From Apricaphanius iberus (lineage: Eukaryota; Chordata; Actinopteri; Cyprinodontiformes; Aphaniidae), in NCBI GenBank assembly GCA_028564705.1, contig JAPXFQ010000083.1, forward strand, positions 124,001 to 188,000: a DNA stretch of 64,000 nt. Direction: 5' to 3'. Under the pieces are notes generated by a model. It did no database searches, was not told the DNA's origin, and was given only the letters and a program-made list of their open reading frames with translations. Positions within the stretch are counted from its first letter, which is position 1; each line of letters opens with the position of its first letter. Below are positions 46,228-57,194 of the stretch, piece after piece. The position numbers and the translations under genes were made by a program.

Positions 46228-46318
46228 CAGATACTCCTTAATGAGTTGGGCCAAGTCTTCTCCAAAGTAGAGTATTAGACACTTCAGCAGACAGTCTTTT
46301 GATATTGATTTCAAGGCT
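46228..46318 (-). pseudogene. SAMD3-like family exon (minus gene)
   Basis: Bounded by acceptor 'cttatctag' and donor GTCAGT. It encodes LKSISKDCLLKCLILYFGED followed by LAQLIKEYL, matching the family block in which a Cys/Leu-rich helix precedes a 'L.EDP..L.KEYL' type end. It ends in phase 0, as the next exon requires. Its own start phase does not match the end of the 47141-47296 exon, so a small exon may be missed between them. Confidence 0.55.
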
Positions 46319-47140
46319 CTAGATAAGTATAAACACATACATGTTATATTTTCACATTTTAAAACAAATGGATACATAACAAGACTAAGATGGGCACATA
46401 GTACAGTAATTGTGATTACATTTAAACCTTTACCTGAGGTCTTACCGAGTATAAAGGTAGCATGACAAGACATAACAGTGATGTGTGGGAGAAACAATAT
46501 AAAGGAGCCTTACCCTGCTTTTTTAAGATGGGAAATTGGGGTAATTTTGAGAGGGAACACGGAGAAAATTGGGAGAAAAAATGTAGACATTTAGGGAAAA
46601 TGTGGTGGAAAATTTTAATTTTAAGAAAAATTTCATTCACCAAGTATCTAGATTTCTTCTTTGACCTTCACGCTTTGACATCTGTCCCTCTCCTTAAATT
46701 ACTTAAAATAAGAATGTGGCTAATCAGCCACTCACAAGATGTCTGCCACATTAACGGTCACCATTTAATAAATATAGATTTATTAAAGACATTTGGATGG
46801 GCTGCTGTTCAGCAACGAAAAGCAATAAATCAAGTTCAAAAGTGTGATAAAACTCCTTCAAGTGGCAAAAGTGCACAAATAACCCCCATGTACCAACTAT
46901 GATAACTTTTATGATGGAAATAAAACCAAACACGAAAAGAGCTGTGCACAAGAGTGTCACTTGATTGGAATGCATTTTCCATATCCAGGAAAAATTGCAC
47001 TCGATTTTTAAATCTATTCTTAAAACTAATTTCAAACCACAGTGGAAACTCTCTAATTAGAAATACAAGTTGAAAGGCAGAAAAAGGATAGGCACACAAA
47101 TGTATCTAGATCTATATACACAACATAACCAAGTACCTAC

Positions 47141-47296
47141 CAGATCAAGAACTTTAAGTATCTGCTGGGTCTTCTCTCTGATGACTCCTCCCTTCCTTCT
47201 GATGAGCTCGATCAGCTTGCTGTGGTGCTTGTCCAAAGAAGCCAGGAATCTTGTCTGAAGTGGAAGAGTTGTAATCCTGAGAAATTCAGCGCTGAT
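47141..47296 (-). pseudogene. SAMD3-like family exon (minus gene)
   Basis: Acceptor 'atattttttcag' and donor GTAGGT flank 52 whole codons. The product begins ISAEFLRITTLPLQTRFLAS and continues LDKHHSKLIELIRRKGG. This corresponds to the family segment '(I)xAEF.RIT...L...F...LD.y...L..l...KGG'. Phase 0 on both sides, and the exon reads cleanly. Confidence 0.6.
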
Positions 47297-47518
47297 CTGA
47301 AAAAATATAAAATAAAACAAAACACAGAAGAATGACTACATGACAGCTACATGAGATTGTGAGATGAATTCTGAAAAAATACATGTTGAACAAAACAGTA
47401 ACATTTCACAGCAGGTTTCTTATAATAGGCAATACATATCCTCTACTTTGCATGTCATTACTCGTATAGTTAGTTGTAGTATTTAGTGATTAGTTGTATA
47501 GTTCAAAATATGACTTGC

Positions 47519-47690
47519 CTCATCCTCTGTGAACAATGCAGGCCATCTTTCTCTCGGCTCTTCCACTCCTAATTCCTTTTCCACAATTTCTTTTCGTCGC
47601 AGTGAAAAGGTTTTTGTCATTTCGTCCTTTACCACTGCACGATTACCCCTTTTCTTGACTACCCTTACAAGTAACAGTCTCATTTTCCAG
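47519..47690 (-). pseudogene. SAMD3-like family exon (minus gene)
   Basis: Encodes RGNRAVVKDEMTKTFSLRRK, EIVEKELGVEEP and RERWPALFTEDE, the most recognisable block of the family ('M..TFs.RR.EIV...P...e...RWPALF.e.e'). It ends at a GC donor (GAG|GCAAGT) in phase 0 and joins 47141-47296 without a frame change. The upstream acceptor is uncertain. Confidence 0.6.
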
Positions 47691-47724
47691 TTTTTCTCGT
47701 GTCTCTCCAGTTGGTATGTCAGGT

Positions 47725-47778
47725 ATGTGGTTAATTGAGATTAATTGATTACCAAAGTAATAGTTAGTTGCAGCCCTA
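47725..47778. repeat. Solo hAT terminal-repeat-like end
   Basis: 'gttagttgcagcccta' at 47762-47777 is the inverse of a TAGGGCTGCAAC hAT end. The partner end was not found nearby, so this may be a truncated MITE. Confidence 0.3.
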
Positions 47779-50700
47779 CTTTCTGGTGTGCATGTGTGGA
47801 TCACCTACCAAATTCTGCAACGGTGAATTATTCCAGAAAGCGGGTACCTGTACAGAAAATGATGCACGCATTATCAGGGGCAAGGGGCACTTTGTTTTTG
47901 AAATTGCTGGGGACGTAATTATTAACTTGAATGCGGTTTGAGGATTGGTAGGGACACTTATTAAATATTTATATAGCCTCTAAGTATTCGTCCGTTTCAT
48001 GTCTCATTACAATATGCACTGCAGAGTAGGCTATAAACGCGGTGAAAATCGCATCTTTAGTAAATCAATCCAAGTTAAAAGCCATAGGTTTAACTGTTTT
48101 CCTGTTTAAACATCACCACATTATGCTGTTGGTTGGGAAGAATTTTTAAAATCCACACCGTAGCACAAAGAACAATGTTGAATATTATATATACTCGCAC
48201 CGGGAGAATGCGCAACATTAAAACCCGCTCCTTTTGCAACCACGTCGTTCTGTGTGGAAAAACTTCCAATTTAACTTACAGCTGACAGTCATGCAATAGG
48301 GCAGCTACCTGTAAGTGATCCGCATAAAGTTGTTTCAGGTGCAAATCAAACGAAATTGAATTTCACGGCTCCGGGAAGAAATTTATTCAATGCGAGCGGA
48401 CATAACTGATGTTTTGTTTCAGAGTCCCAAAGAGGAAAATATTCATATGTTGTTTTGTTGTTGAGAGCAGGACGATGATTACGCAATGCCGTTGCTATCC
48501 ATGCAGCGCTTCCAGCGATTCAGGTATGAAAAATCTAGCTAAAGCCAGACTGGACACAGTGTTTGATTTCTGCACAGTGATTTCTGAATATACATTTCAG
48601 CTGCAGTATAATGAAAGACTAATAATTCACTGCATTATAATCTACTTTAATTAATGGATCAAGTTATTTTTCTTTTTGATTTTTTTAACTGTGATGCAAA
48701 TGTTGTCCACTCCCTGGTTCTCCGTTGCTGCGTCGCATAAATTTCTCTCTCTAGCAGCTGGATGCAGAGATAGCGAAAATTTTTCTATTTCAGGGCAAAG
48801 TAGGCTAGTATTGTGGCATGCTCTCTACACAAATCCAGTATGTCAACATATCATTTCTGGGAGTCTTAAACGAGCAAAAACATTGCATGAATATTTTGTT
48901 CCTTGCTACTCACCCGTAGAAAATAAACCAGACCCATTAAATTTAATTTTACGGTCCTCATTTATTGTGGGGGTTCTAAAAAAATAACCCACAAATCTGC
49001 AAAGTAATCATCTTTTTTTTCTTTTCTTTTTTTTGCACTTATGTTTTAAGGCTGTAAAACCCCTCGCCACAAACCTTTTTAAACTTTTCTCAGACATACA
49101 TGAAAATCTAATCACATTTCTCACTAGTTTTAACACTCAAACCTTCCTAGAATTAAAACATAAAATTATTATGCAGTACGGTCTCTCTGCTGTTGCGCCG
49201 CTCGGTGCGTCTTTCTCCACTGAAAGTTTCCGAGAGTAGAACATAATTATAGGCAGTTTTTTGTGTGTCTTTTTTTTCTTCTGGATGAGAAAATGATTAA
49301 AACCAGACATGATAAATTTGGCAAGCACGGGAGACATAACAGGAGGAAATGAATGGTTGCCTCCAATCATTTAGGTAGCAGAACACAATGCGCGTTAGTG
49401 TGCTGTAAAGAAAGCATTTAAATTGACAGCGAAGTAGCAAAGGATGGACCTGTGTTATCAGCAAAGGAACTGTATAACTGTAGTTGTTCCATCTTGAAAC
49501 GGGTACCAGTGACATTGCAGTACTCTGCCCTGTAGCTGACTACCAATCTTTTAAAACATGAAATATCATAAATAGGCAGCTTATCTGAAGATTAAAATGA
49601 TAAATGAATATTGATGTATAATCTTTTTTAAGTCTGCAGCTATATGAAGCTTTAACCGCTTCTGTTGCGTAAAAGTCTCACTGCGTGTCTTTCTGTCTCC
49701 GCTCTTGACCGCTTGCTCTAGATTTCAGAATATTTTATCTGACTTTTAAGCATCAGGGAGCTGCTATATAAATGCAGGAGAGTTCTGCAATTTGAGACTT
49801 GGGATAATAGTGCATTTAAACCTCAGCATTTTCTCTGAGAGTGCAGTGCAGCAGTTGGAGAATGTTTTCATCTGAGAGAAGTGGGTCTTTTACATCATGA
49901 CGCATGCGGTGTGCCGGGAGCATCTTGAAAGTTAGAATAATGGTAGTGGCCCAGTGCAGCGCTTTATTATAAATTATTGCGCTAATGAGATGATCAGGTG
50001 ACCGTTAAGCCCGAGCTCGATCCAAGACCGTTGACAATGATAGAAAATAATTCCCGGTCGGCTTTGGGCAAAGATCTTCAGCCCTACTATATCTGAGCAG
50101 AAAGAAACATGACTGCATAAGAAACTTGATTTGAGTGAATTAAATAATATTCTGTTTAAATACTGATGCAGAAACTTTGCTGTGAGCAGAAGTGGCTGTT
50201 AGGTCCATAAAATATTTTTGTGATTTGGTGGGGACAAACCTGTCAATCATAAATATTGCTGGGGACATGTCCCCAGTTAAATTGATAAATTTATTTCAGT
50301 TTCAAAATTAAGATTTTCAGTTACAATTATATTTTTCAATGCCAAATTTTATTTTCAGAGCCAATATTTCTTTTCAGTTTCATCTCAAGCTGGTATCGTT
50401 ATAACACCATAGAAATTGCATTAACAAAGTATTGAGCAAAGCTGTGACTACTTATGTACGTATGATTTTGCAGTTTGCTTTTTATCTTTGATACACTGTA
50501 TTTGCAAAAATCTCAAACTTTTTTCATATTGTCATCATTGTGTGTTTTGTGTAGAATTCTGAGAAAAAATGTATCCATTTTGGAATTATTCTATGCCATA
50601 TTAAAATGTGGAAAAGTTGACATGGTGTAAATACTTTCAAGAGGCACTCCACCCACCCAGATACCAGCTGCAATAGGAACCATTGACCTCACAGCTGTTA

Positions 50701-50847
50701 AACAGTAACTAGAGATGCATTTTGAGACAGTTTAGGTAATGGTCTGCAGCGCAATGCTTTCTATTGGTGCTAATGGCAGAAATGTACCGATGTCAAATGA
50801 TGTTCTGTGGCAGTGCACTACCAGCATATTCTGTCCCTTATTTTTAC
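47779..50847. other. Intron or spacer, no recognised exon
   Basis: Lies between two exons of the SAMD3-like family. It contains a perfect 18-bp palindrome, CTGGGGACATGTCCCCAG, at 50259-50276. No exon of the family could be identified here, although one or more would be expected. Confidence 0.35.
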
Positions 50848-50960
50848 CTTAGGCCAAATGCGTTTTCTTTTCTGGCCATGCGGATGATCTTGGGTGAAAA
50901 CGCAGTGTTCCACCTCTCTGTTAATTTCCCAAAGGACTCTGAATGTAGCACAGAGAAGGC
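50848..50960 (-). pseudogene. SAMD3-like family exon (minus gene)
   Basis: Acceptor 'gatctctcag' and donor GTAAAA flank codons reading AFSVLHSESFGKLTERWNTA then FSPKIIRMARKENAFGLR. This fits the family segment 'DF..lh.e....l.eRW.t.f..KII..A'. The family usually has an additional short exon just upstream (a '..ILKEFPRLLDT' block), which I do not find. Confidence 0.5.
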
Positions 50961-51107
50961 CTGAGAGATCTTACAACAGAGGAATACAAAGATGCAAAAT
51001 ATATTATTAGACATAAAAACTGATTTGTGAAATTTACTGTATGAGAAAAATGTTCACCATGCCTGGGGTATCCACCAAATGTGGAAACTCAGCGATTATT
51101 TTTTTAC

Positions 51108-51237
51108 TGACATGGTCCCATTGCTGTTAATCCAATGGGCTTGTTGGATGGCAGTCTCAAGCATATACTGGGCAACCAGATATTGTTTTTAAGCCACTCC
51201 GTCATCTTGATCCCCCGCTCTGCAGATACAGTAGATT
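51108..51237 (-). pseudogene. SAMD3-like family exon (minus gene), frameshifted
   Basis: Acceptor 'gcttacaacag' and donor GTAAAA. The first half reads ESTVSAERGIKMTEWLKNN. The second half is recognisable only after a frame change near 51175-51190, as AQYMLETAIQQAHWINSNGT. The homologous plus-strand exon at 53548-53643 reads DSTILEERAIQLKEWLRRNA then QPRSMVELYMR without a shift in that part. The phase-1 entry is the same in both copies. Confidence 0.6.
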
Positions 51238-51400
51238 CTGTTGTAAGCCATAAAAGAAAAGAAAAGTATAATTCAGACAATTCATGACAGACCACCTTTA
51301 TCATGTAAAAATATGTAAGAAAAGTCTAATTTCAGCAAATACCGTAAAAAAAGAGTGCAACTAATAAGTAGATTGTGAGATTAAGGCAAGCCTGCTTTAC

Positions 51401-51529
51401 CAGGCAGATTTATTCTTCGTTCTTGTGGAACTTGAGGAGTTGATTTAATCTTACTGCCAGAGTGGGATCTCTTTCTAACATTGCGGAGACACTCCTCAAC
51501 AAATCCTGTTGCAGGTTTGTGCGTCCTTT
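51401..51529 (-). pseudogene. SAMD3-like family exon (minus gene)
   Basis: Encodes HKPATGFVEECLRNVRKRSH and then a Ser/Lys/Gln-rich tail ending at a GTAAAG donor in phase 1. The inverted copy at 53288-53431 encodes HPATGFLEERLWNSRKRLRS in the corresponding place. 'ATGFLEERLRN.RKR' is a family hallmark. The acceptor (ttcaccccag) is uncertain because the sequence upstream can also be read as WFTPER in frame. Confidence 0.6.
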
Positions 51530-51734
51530 CTGGGGTGAACCATGCGTTTTAAAGTTTCAAAAGATCAGTGAAAAAAAATTAAAACAACAAACTAGGAAGC
51601 AACAAAACCAGCAGTGACTGTTAAGTTAGGAGTTAGCAAAAATTGTTTTTCGCATTAAAATTCACCTAAAACTTAGAATTGACTTATGAGAAGTATCCAG
51701 TCTGAATTTTAATGCTTTCTTGATCATATAGTGA

Positions 51735-51860
51735 TACGCAAAGCAAATTTATTTGTATAGCAACATTCTTAGTAAAATGGCAACTCAAGGTGTTTTGGGC
51801 AGTTGAGAGATAAAATAAAAGCAACAATAAAAACAGAAAGCACAGCATCAGATACATACC
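51735..51860 (+). repeat. Teleost 'caaatttatttgtatagca' repeat
   Basis: A short dispersed-repeat fragment beginning 'gcaaatttatttgtatagca' and continuing 'gagataaaataaaagcaaca'. Common teleost repeat type; family not named. Confidence 0.5.
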
Positions 51861-52227
51861 AGTTATAATAAATCAGTTACACAGAGAACAAAAAGGCTGG
51901 GTTATTTAATCAAACCAAATGCTGGGTTATGAAATGTGTAACCCATTTTTGGTTATTGTATTGGTCTTGGGTTATTATTTAGGTTATTTTTGTGCCATCC
52001 ATACATTGGGTTAACTACAGTTAATTCAGGACCTGGGTTATTTATTAATTAATTAATTTATTTATTTATTCATATATAGCTAATCCACGTCTTTCTAGTA
52101 CTGCATATTTAATTGTTATAATGGAGACTTTCATAGCTGCTGTATATCTGTTTGGTTTAAAAATTTGAGGCTTTTGGTTTTCCCTATTATGCTTTAATTT
52201 TATTTTGAAAAAGTTGTATGAATCCTC

Positions 52228-52352
52228 TGTGATGGACTGGCGACCTGTCCAGGGTGTACCCCGCCTCTCGCCCGTTGACAGCTGGAGATAGGCACCAGCC
52301 CCCCCGCGACCCCTGGAGGACTAAGCGGTTCAGAAAATGGATGGATGGATGA
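52228..52352 (+). repeat. Teleost dispersed repeat (gatggactggcgacctgtcc)
   Basis: Contains 'gatggactggcgacctgtcc', 'cgcctctcgcccgttgacag' and 'gataggcaccagcccccccg', ending in 'atggatggatggatg'. It is a longer copy of the element at 25460-25506, and the short tandem tail suits a retrotransposed 3' end. Confidence 0.75.
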
Positions 52353-52501
52353 ATCTTCTATCAATCGTCTTTCGGGGAAAAAACTAAAAAAACAGGACAC
52401 TACTTTTCAAGTCTGATATTTAGCTACATTTTCAGTTTACCTGTTTTATCAATTGTATTCAAGCATAGGCTATTTAAGTGTTTGTGTGTCGTAAAAAAAG
52501 C

Positions 52502-52655
52502 GTTGTGTGGCGCAGTGGTTATAGCGGCCGCTCCTGGTTCGAATCCCGTCCCAGGTATCCTTTGCCGCATCTCATCTATCTCCCCTTCACAAATTTACCC
52601 GATGTCAATAAAGGCCACCTTGGCCCAAAAAAACCTTTAAAAAAAAAAAGTAGAA
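52502..52655 (+). mobile_element. tRNA-derived SINE
   Basis: An RNA polymerase III-type promoter is visible: an A-box-like 'tggcgcagtggttatagc' at 52508-52525 and a perfect B box GGTTCGAATCC at 52536-52546. The body continues 'cctttgccgcatctcatcta' and 'tcaataaaggccaccttggc', ending in A-runs at 52628-52649. The spacing between A and B box is shorter than in a tRNA, so this is a SINE and not a functional tRNA gene. It lies inside the 51879-54965 segment. Confidence 0.8.
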
Positions 52656-53015
52656 TTTATTGACTTGATAGCAAGATCCTGATCATATAGACCATTTTAT
52701 TTCTCTGAGGTGAAATGCAAATGGAGTTAGAATAGAGCAATCCTTTAATGTCCCACGAGGTGAAATGTGGTTATCACAGCACGAAGTGGCAGGAAATGCA
52801 AACATTGTAAGCAGTCATTGGGGACCATAGGTGGAAACATATAAAGCTCCTCGAAAAAAATTCTGAATAACTAAAAATAAACATATTCAGAATTCTGTAC
52901 GGAAATCTGAATGTGAAGATTAAGAATTGCATACAGAATGTGCATGCAAGTTTGTACATAAGAGTAAACGTATTGTTGTTTGTTTTTTTGCTTCTTTTTT
53001 TGTTTTTGTTTACAG

Positions 53016-53643
53016 TCCTACCTCTGAGACCAAAAAGTTAGTGGCAACAGCTTTGATTCAGACCTTTCCCTGCTTGAAGGATGAATCAAGCAGTGGCATT
53101 GTAAGTAATTTACATTTATAGAAGAAATGATACTAAACTAGTCAGTTTTACAGTGGCAGCACATTCCTAACACCTGAGCACTGGACATCTGTGCTATTCG
53201 AGATGGCTCAGCCACATCTTGTGGCTACGCCGTCAAAAACAAAATCTGCTTCATCTCTATTCACCAGAGACTTTCCTTTTTTGACAGGGGATCTGGTTCA
53301 CCCCAGGTAAGGAACAACCATCCTGCCACGGGGTTCCTCGAAGAGAGGCTTTGGAACAGCAGGAAGAGGCTTAGATCACAGAGCAGATCGCAAGGCACGC
53401 CGCAGAGACTGCCACAAAGCAACGACGAAGGTGCCCATAGGACACACATACTAATTGTATTGGTAATTGTTGGAACTGAATCATTTGTTCAAACAACATT
53501 TATATGATTTTGTGGTTGATAATGTGCTGATATGTACTTTTTTATAGATTCTACCATACTGGAAGAAAGAGCCATACAGTTGAAAGAATGGCTGAGACGC
53601 AACGCCCAGCCCCGCAGCATGGTGGAGCTATACATGCGTTACA
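53016..53643 (+). pseudogene. SAMD3-like family fragment, plus copy (three exons)
   Basis: The exons are 53016-53100 (PTSETKKLVATALIQTFPCL, KDESSSGI; donor GTAAGT), 53288-53431 (HPATGFLEERLWNSRKRLRS in the second part) and 53548-53643 (STILEERAIQLKEWLRRNAQ, PRSMVELYMR, then stop). In 53288-53431 the start reads GIWFTPGK in one frame and the ATGF block in another, so a frameshift is present. The phase-1 junction between exons 2 and 3 is the same as in the minus copy at 51401/51108. The fragment ends before the RWPALF region and is not followed by later exons. Function unknown. Confidence 0.6.
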
Positions 53644-53722
53644 TAGTTTAACATACATACTTAGTATGATGATATTTAGATATTCAGATCAATGTCAATA
53701 TTGTCTTAGTACACATCTACAT

Positions 53723-53724
<2 letters not shown>

Positions 53725-53772
<48 letters not shown>
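53725..53772. repeat. AT dinucleotide microsatellite
   Basis: About 24 uninterrupted AT units. Confidence 0.95.
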
Positions 53773-53775
<3 letters not shown>

Positions 53776-53944
53776 AGTAGATAAAGTAGTTTCACTGTAA
53801 TAAACGTCCGTCTGTCATTCTATATTTATTCATGTTAACGATGGTAGCAGTAGATGTAGCTTAACACATTGACGGGTTATTTTAAATACTTGAAACATTC
53901 CTATAAAATAATTTCAGCTTACTTTGTTCAAACTGCAACATACC

Positions 53945-54035
53945 TCCAAGAAAGTGAACAGAGCAGATTCTCTCATGAGACTTTGATTCACATGATCTGG
54001 ATGGTTCATCGAGTAGAACTCCAGTAGCTGCTGCA
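53945..54035 (-). CDS. Possible isolated exon, family unknown
   Basis: On the minus strand an open segment reads QLLEFYSMNHPDHVNQSLMR then ESALFTFLE, followed by a good donor (GAG|GTATGT). It has protein-like composition but I do not recognise it. It could be an upstream exon of the minus-strand gene or chance. A further donor-like AGTAGAAG|GTAAGC at about 54741-54756 on the same strand could end a 5' non-coding exon. Confidence 0.25.
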
Positions 54036-54965
54036 CAAACAGTGCACATGAAATATACTCTGTGTCAGAGGGCGTCTGACACAGACTATATTTTATGTCA
54101 CCGCTATTTAGCTCAATCTTTCATCAAATCGAAGCTAATAACAGTGGTGGTCAACCCGATGCACAGTTGTTTTACCCTCCAACCAGAAGCTACGGGGCGA
54201 GAGATTTGGGTGCTTGACATCATGTGTCAACGCTAGAGTAAACGTTATCTGCCCGGCAACAGTTTAATATCCGCATTAAAGCCACGCAACCACATAGATA
54301 CCTTACCAATCTTAATTACAGCAACATCATCTGAAATTTTACAATGAAAGTAGTAGAATATTGAGCTGCCCTAGCTAGCGACAGGTATCTGACAACCTAT
54401 ATAGCCTAAGGAGCCGTCTGCTGCTAATGGGGATGCAACCCACACTAAAATACACAGTAATGTCCCCAAGCAGAACCTCACTGTGGCTAGGAGACTAAGA
54501 TAGGGTCACAAAAGATCAAAGCGTTGTCCTAGGCAGTTATTGTTGTGGCCCCAATTATGTATTCCATTGTATTTTACGAAACGTATCAATGCAAGGAGGC
54601 TAACTAGTTAGCTAACCTAAACTATAATTTGGCTGCATAAACAGATAAAACAGCTAAAAAGCTGTGTCTTTCTTCACTGTGTCGCCTTATGACGTCAACA
54701 CCGTTCGCACAATTAATCATCAAACTATTTATCAACAGCTTACCTTCTACTCAATCCTCAATTGTGAAGGTCCAATGAAGTCCTCCTGTCCTCTGGTCTA
54801 AAATGGCTAATCTGGCCCATCGAAGAGCAGGAGGATTGTTCTTTTTAGCACCAATTTTAACCCAACATGCTGGATCAAGGATGCATTAAACTGACCCAAC
54901 CTGTTAGCACTCAGGCTCGACCCAGCAGTTGGGTTAGCCAAATAATCCAGCCATTTTTAGAGTGT

Positions 54966-55314
54966 AAAAAAATCAGCAAATGATAAGAAATTAAGTCCCT
55001 GACATTGACCAATCTGGAAACCATCCAATATTTCTAAGGCTTTGGGATATTCTACCCATGGTGATGATGGGAACGTGGAACAAAGGTGAATCTTCCCAGG
55101 TGTGGCTGACCTTCTAATATTACACCAGGATTGAATCAATTAGACCCATGAGGAGAGAGCAGAACTGCAATTAACATCTAATGTCCTGGAATAACTAGGT
55201 TTAGTTAAGGTCAGTGATCATGAATGGGAAACAGACTGGGCAAAAATGATAGCTGTAGAAGAGTTCCAAAGTCAGACCATAGAATGCCTTTCCTCCTATA
55301 ATCAGTTACATTTT
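54966..55314. other. Intergenic sequence
   Basis: Nothing recognised. Confidence 0.35.
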
Positions 55315-55470
55315 TGTTTAGTTTTATTTACATTCCACTGATGACAACATATGTAATCTCAAGGCACATCACAAGTGATTGCAATTCAGTCATACACCCA
55401 GTCCAATCAGTTTAAACGTTTTCTATTTAAGGAATCCCAGCAGAGCCTCTTCTCACGTATTATTACCTTA
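55315..55470 (+). repeat. Teleost dispersed repeat, copy C
   Basis: Contains 'caacatatgtaatctcaagg', 'cagtcatacacccagtccaa' and 'agtttaaacgttttctattt', then 'ggaatcccagcaga'. Related to copies A and B. Confidence 0.65.
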
Positions 55471-57194
55471 ACGCTTCATTAAACCACAGAATCACTGTCT
55501 CATTTTAAAGACACTGATGAGAAGTGTGAAAAACTTCCGAGACAACTTCCATTGGGAATATAGCTAAAAAAGGAAAATGTTAAAGAAATGTTTCATCTTT
55601 GAAATGTCTTCGGAAAAATGTAACTTAATAGTTTTATTTTATTGTTTTTGATATACTATTTTACTGTATTGTTAAGGAGGAGTAAGATGCACCAATGTCT
55701 TAAACAGTGTTTGTTTGTTTTTTCTCACAGTGGAGTTCTGTTTAAAGGTCATGTGCAGATAAGCTACAACCATACACGACTACCTAGTCTCTCGTTTAAC
55801 CTTAACAAGGTTACCGTTCATCCTCTTTAAGCAGAACCAAGATGAGTGTGGGATACCGTTAGTAAAGTTACACCTTCAAAGATTTAACAGCAATAATTTG
55901 GGTTGTATAGCCTCTCATTGAAGAAAAAATTGTGTTAACAGGCTAAATGTTTAGTTTGAAACTACATAGCAAAGAAGCTAAACTGGTGCATGTCGTGGCT
56001 CAATAGCTGACCCCTGCTCAAACTCCTCAACACCTTCATATTCCTAAAACCTTATAATAAAAGTAATTCAATATTATCATCCTAAATTGCTCCTCCACCG
56101 CTTGGATGTCTAGTCCCCAAAGGTTGAAAACACTTCACACGGAAGAGTAAAAGGGAACAAGATCGGAGTGTCCTACTCAAATCTGGTTCTCACTGACATC
56201 TTATTAAAGACGAAGACATTTTTCTTCCATGACACGCGGCAGTTTAGCTTCTTATCTATGTAGTGTCAAACTAAACATTTAGCTTGTAAACACAACATTT
56301 GGCTTGCTAACTAAACATCCTATTTAGTCATGAGCTATGACATTTAATAATAATAATATATGAAATTTTATAATAATAATAAACATGTAAATTATGATTC
56401 TGAAAAACGAACGCCCATTTTTTTGTTAATGACGATAAATAACAGTATAACTTTATAAATGGTATCCCATCCTCATCACCTATATAATTTTATTTTGAAA
56501 TGTTCCCATCACATAAGTTCAAGAGTTATCTTCGAGGCAGGAATTTGGCTCACAGCTAAATATTTAGCTAATATTCAAATTTCCTTGCAGATAACAGGAA
56601 ATGGACCACCAAAATTAAACAAAACTCTTAATCATTCAGTTTCCTACAAACATGTCCAACATTCCAGCGCAAAATATATAATGAGCTGTTTTAAAGGCAA
56701 TACAGACATTTATCGATAGATATACAACAACAATGATTGGACCAGTGGAAGGTATTGTATAAAGATGTTGACAAGACCCAGCATTTATTTGGATAATCTA
56801 TATAATCGTTAGTGGATCTAGCTAAATATTTAGCACTGAGCTTAAACGTTAATTCAGAGCTAAATATTAAGCTTGTCAGTTTAGCTGGCTAGCTAAAAAT
56901 CTAGTTTGTAAACTAAATATTTAGCTAAATATAGTGTATAATCTGAGTCATGTCTTTTTTTTACAATTCTGCTCTTTGTAGGGTAATATGAGTAGGTATA
57001 GTGAGTAGATATGTGTTAGTTTATCCATACTGAGTAGTGGATGCATTTAACTGCTTAACACATAGTAGTTGTAGCTTGCCAACTGTGACTCTACTTTTGA
57101 TTTCACACCACGACAATCCGTAGGGCTTAGTGGCTCAGAAGGTAGGTACAGTTGACGTCTGCCTATTTTAGCTCAATATTTGTGGATTTTTATT
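55471..57194. other. AT-rich intergenic sequence
   Basis: Positions 55960-56330 and 56790-56945 contain many 'tagct', 'aaatatttagct' words suggesting decayed low-complexity repeats. No gene recognised. Confidence 0.35.

Larger units (their letters stand above)
51879..54965. mobile_element. 3.1-kb segment bounded by TGGGTT-rich inverted repeats
   Basis: The left end carries 'ggctgggttatttaatca' at 51895 and the right end, inverted, 'ggctggattatttggcta' (54936-54953). The alignment continues through 'tgctgggtt' / 'tgctgggtc' with about 27 of 34 positions identical. Both sides then contain several further TGGGTT words (51940-52035 and 54850-54935). Inside are a dispersed repeat, a SINE, three plus-strand SAMD3-like exons and an AT microsatellite. 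No target duplication was found, so the outer limits are approximate. It may be a DNA transposon carrying a gene fragment. Confidence 0.5.

Noticed and set aside
52508..52570. tRNA gene
   Set aside because: B box is perfect, but the spacing and acceptor stem do not make a tRNA, and the A-rich tail fits a SINE.
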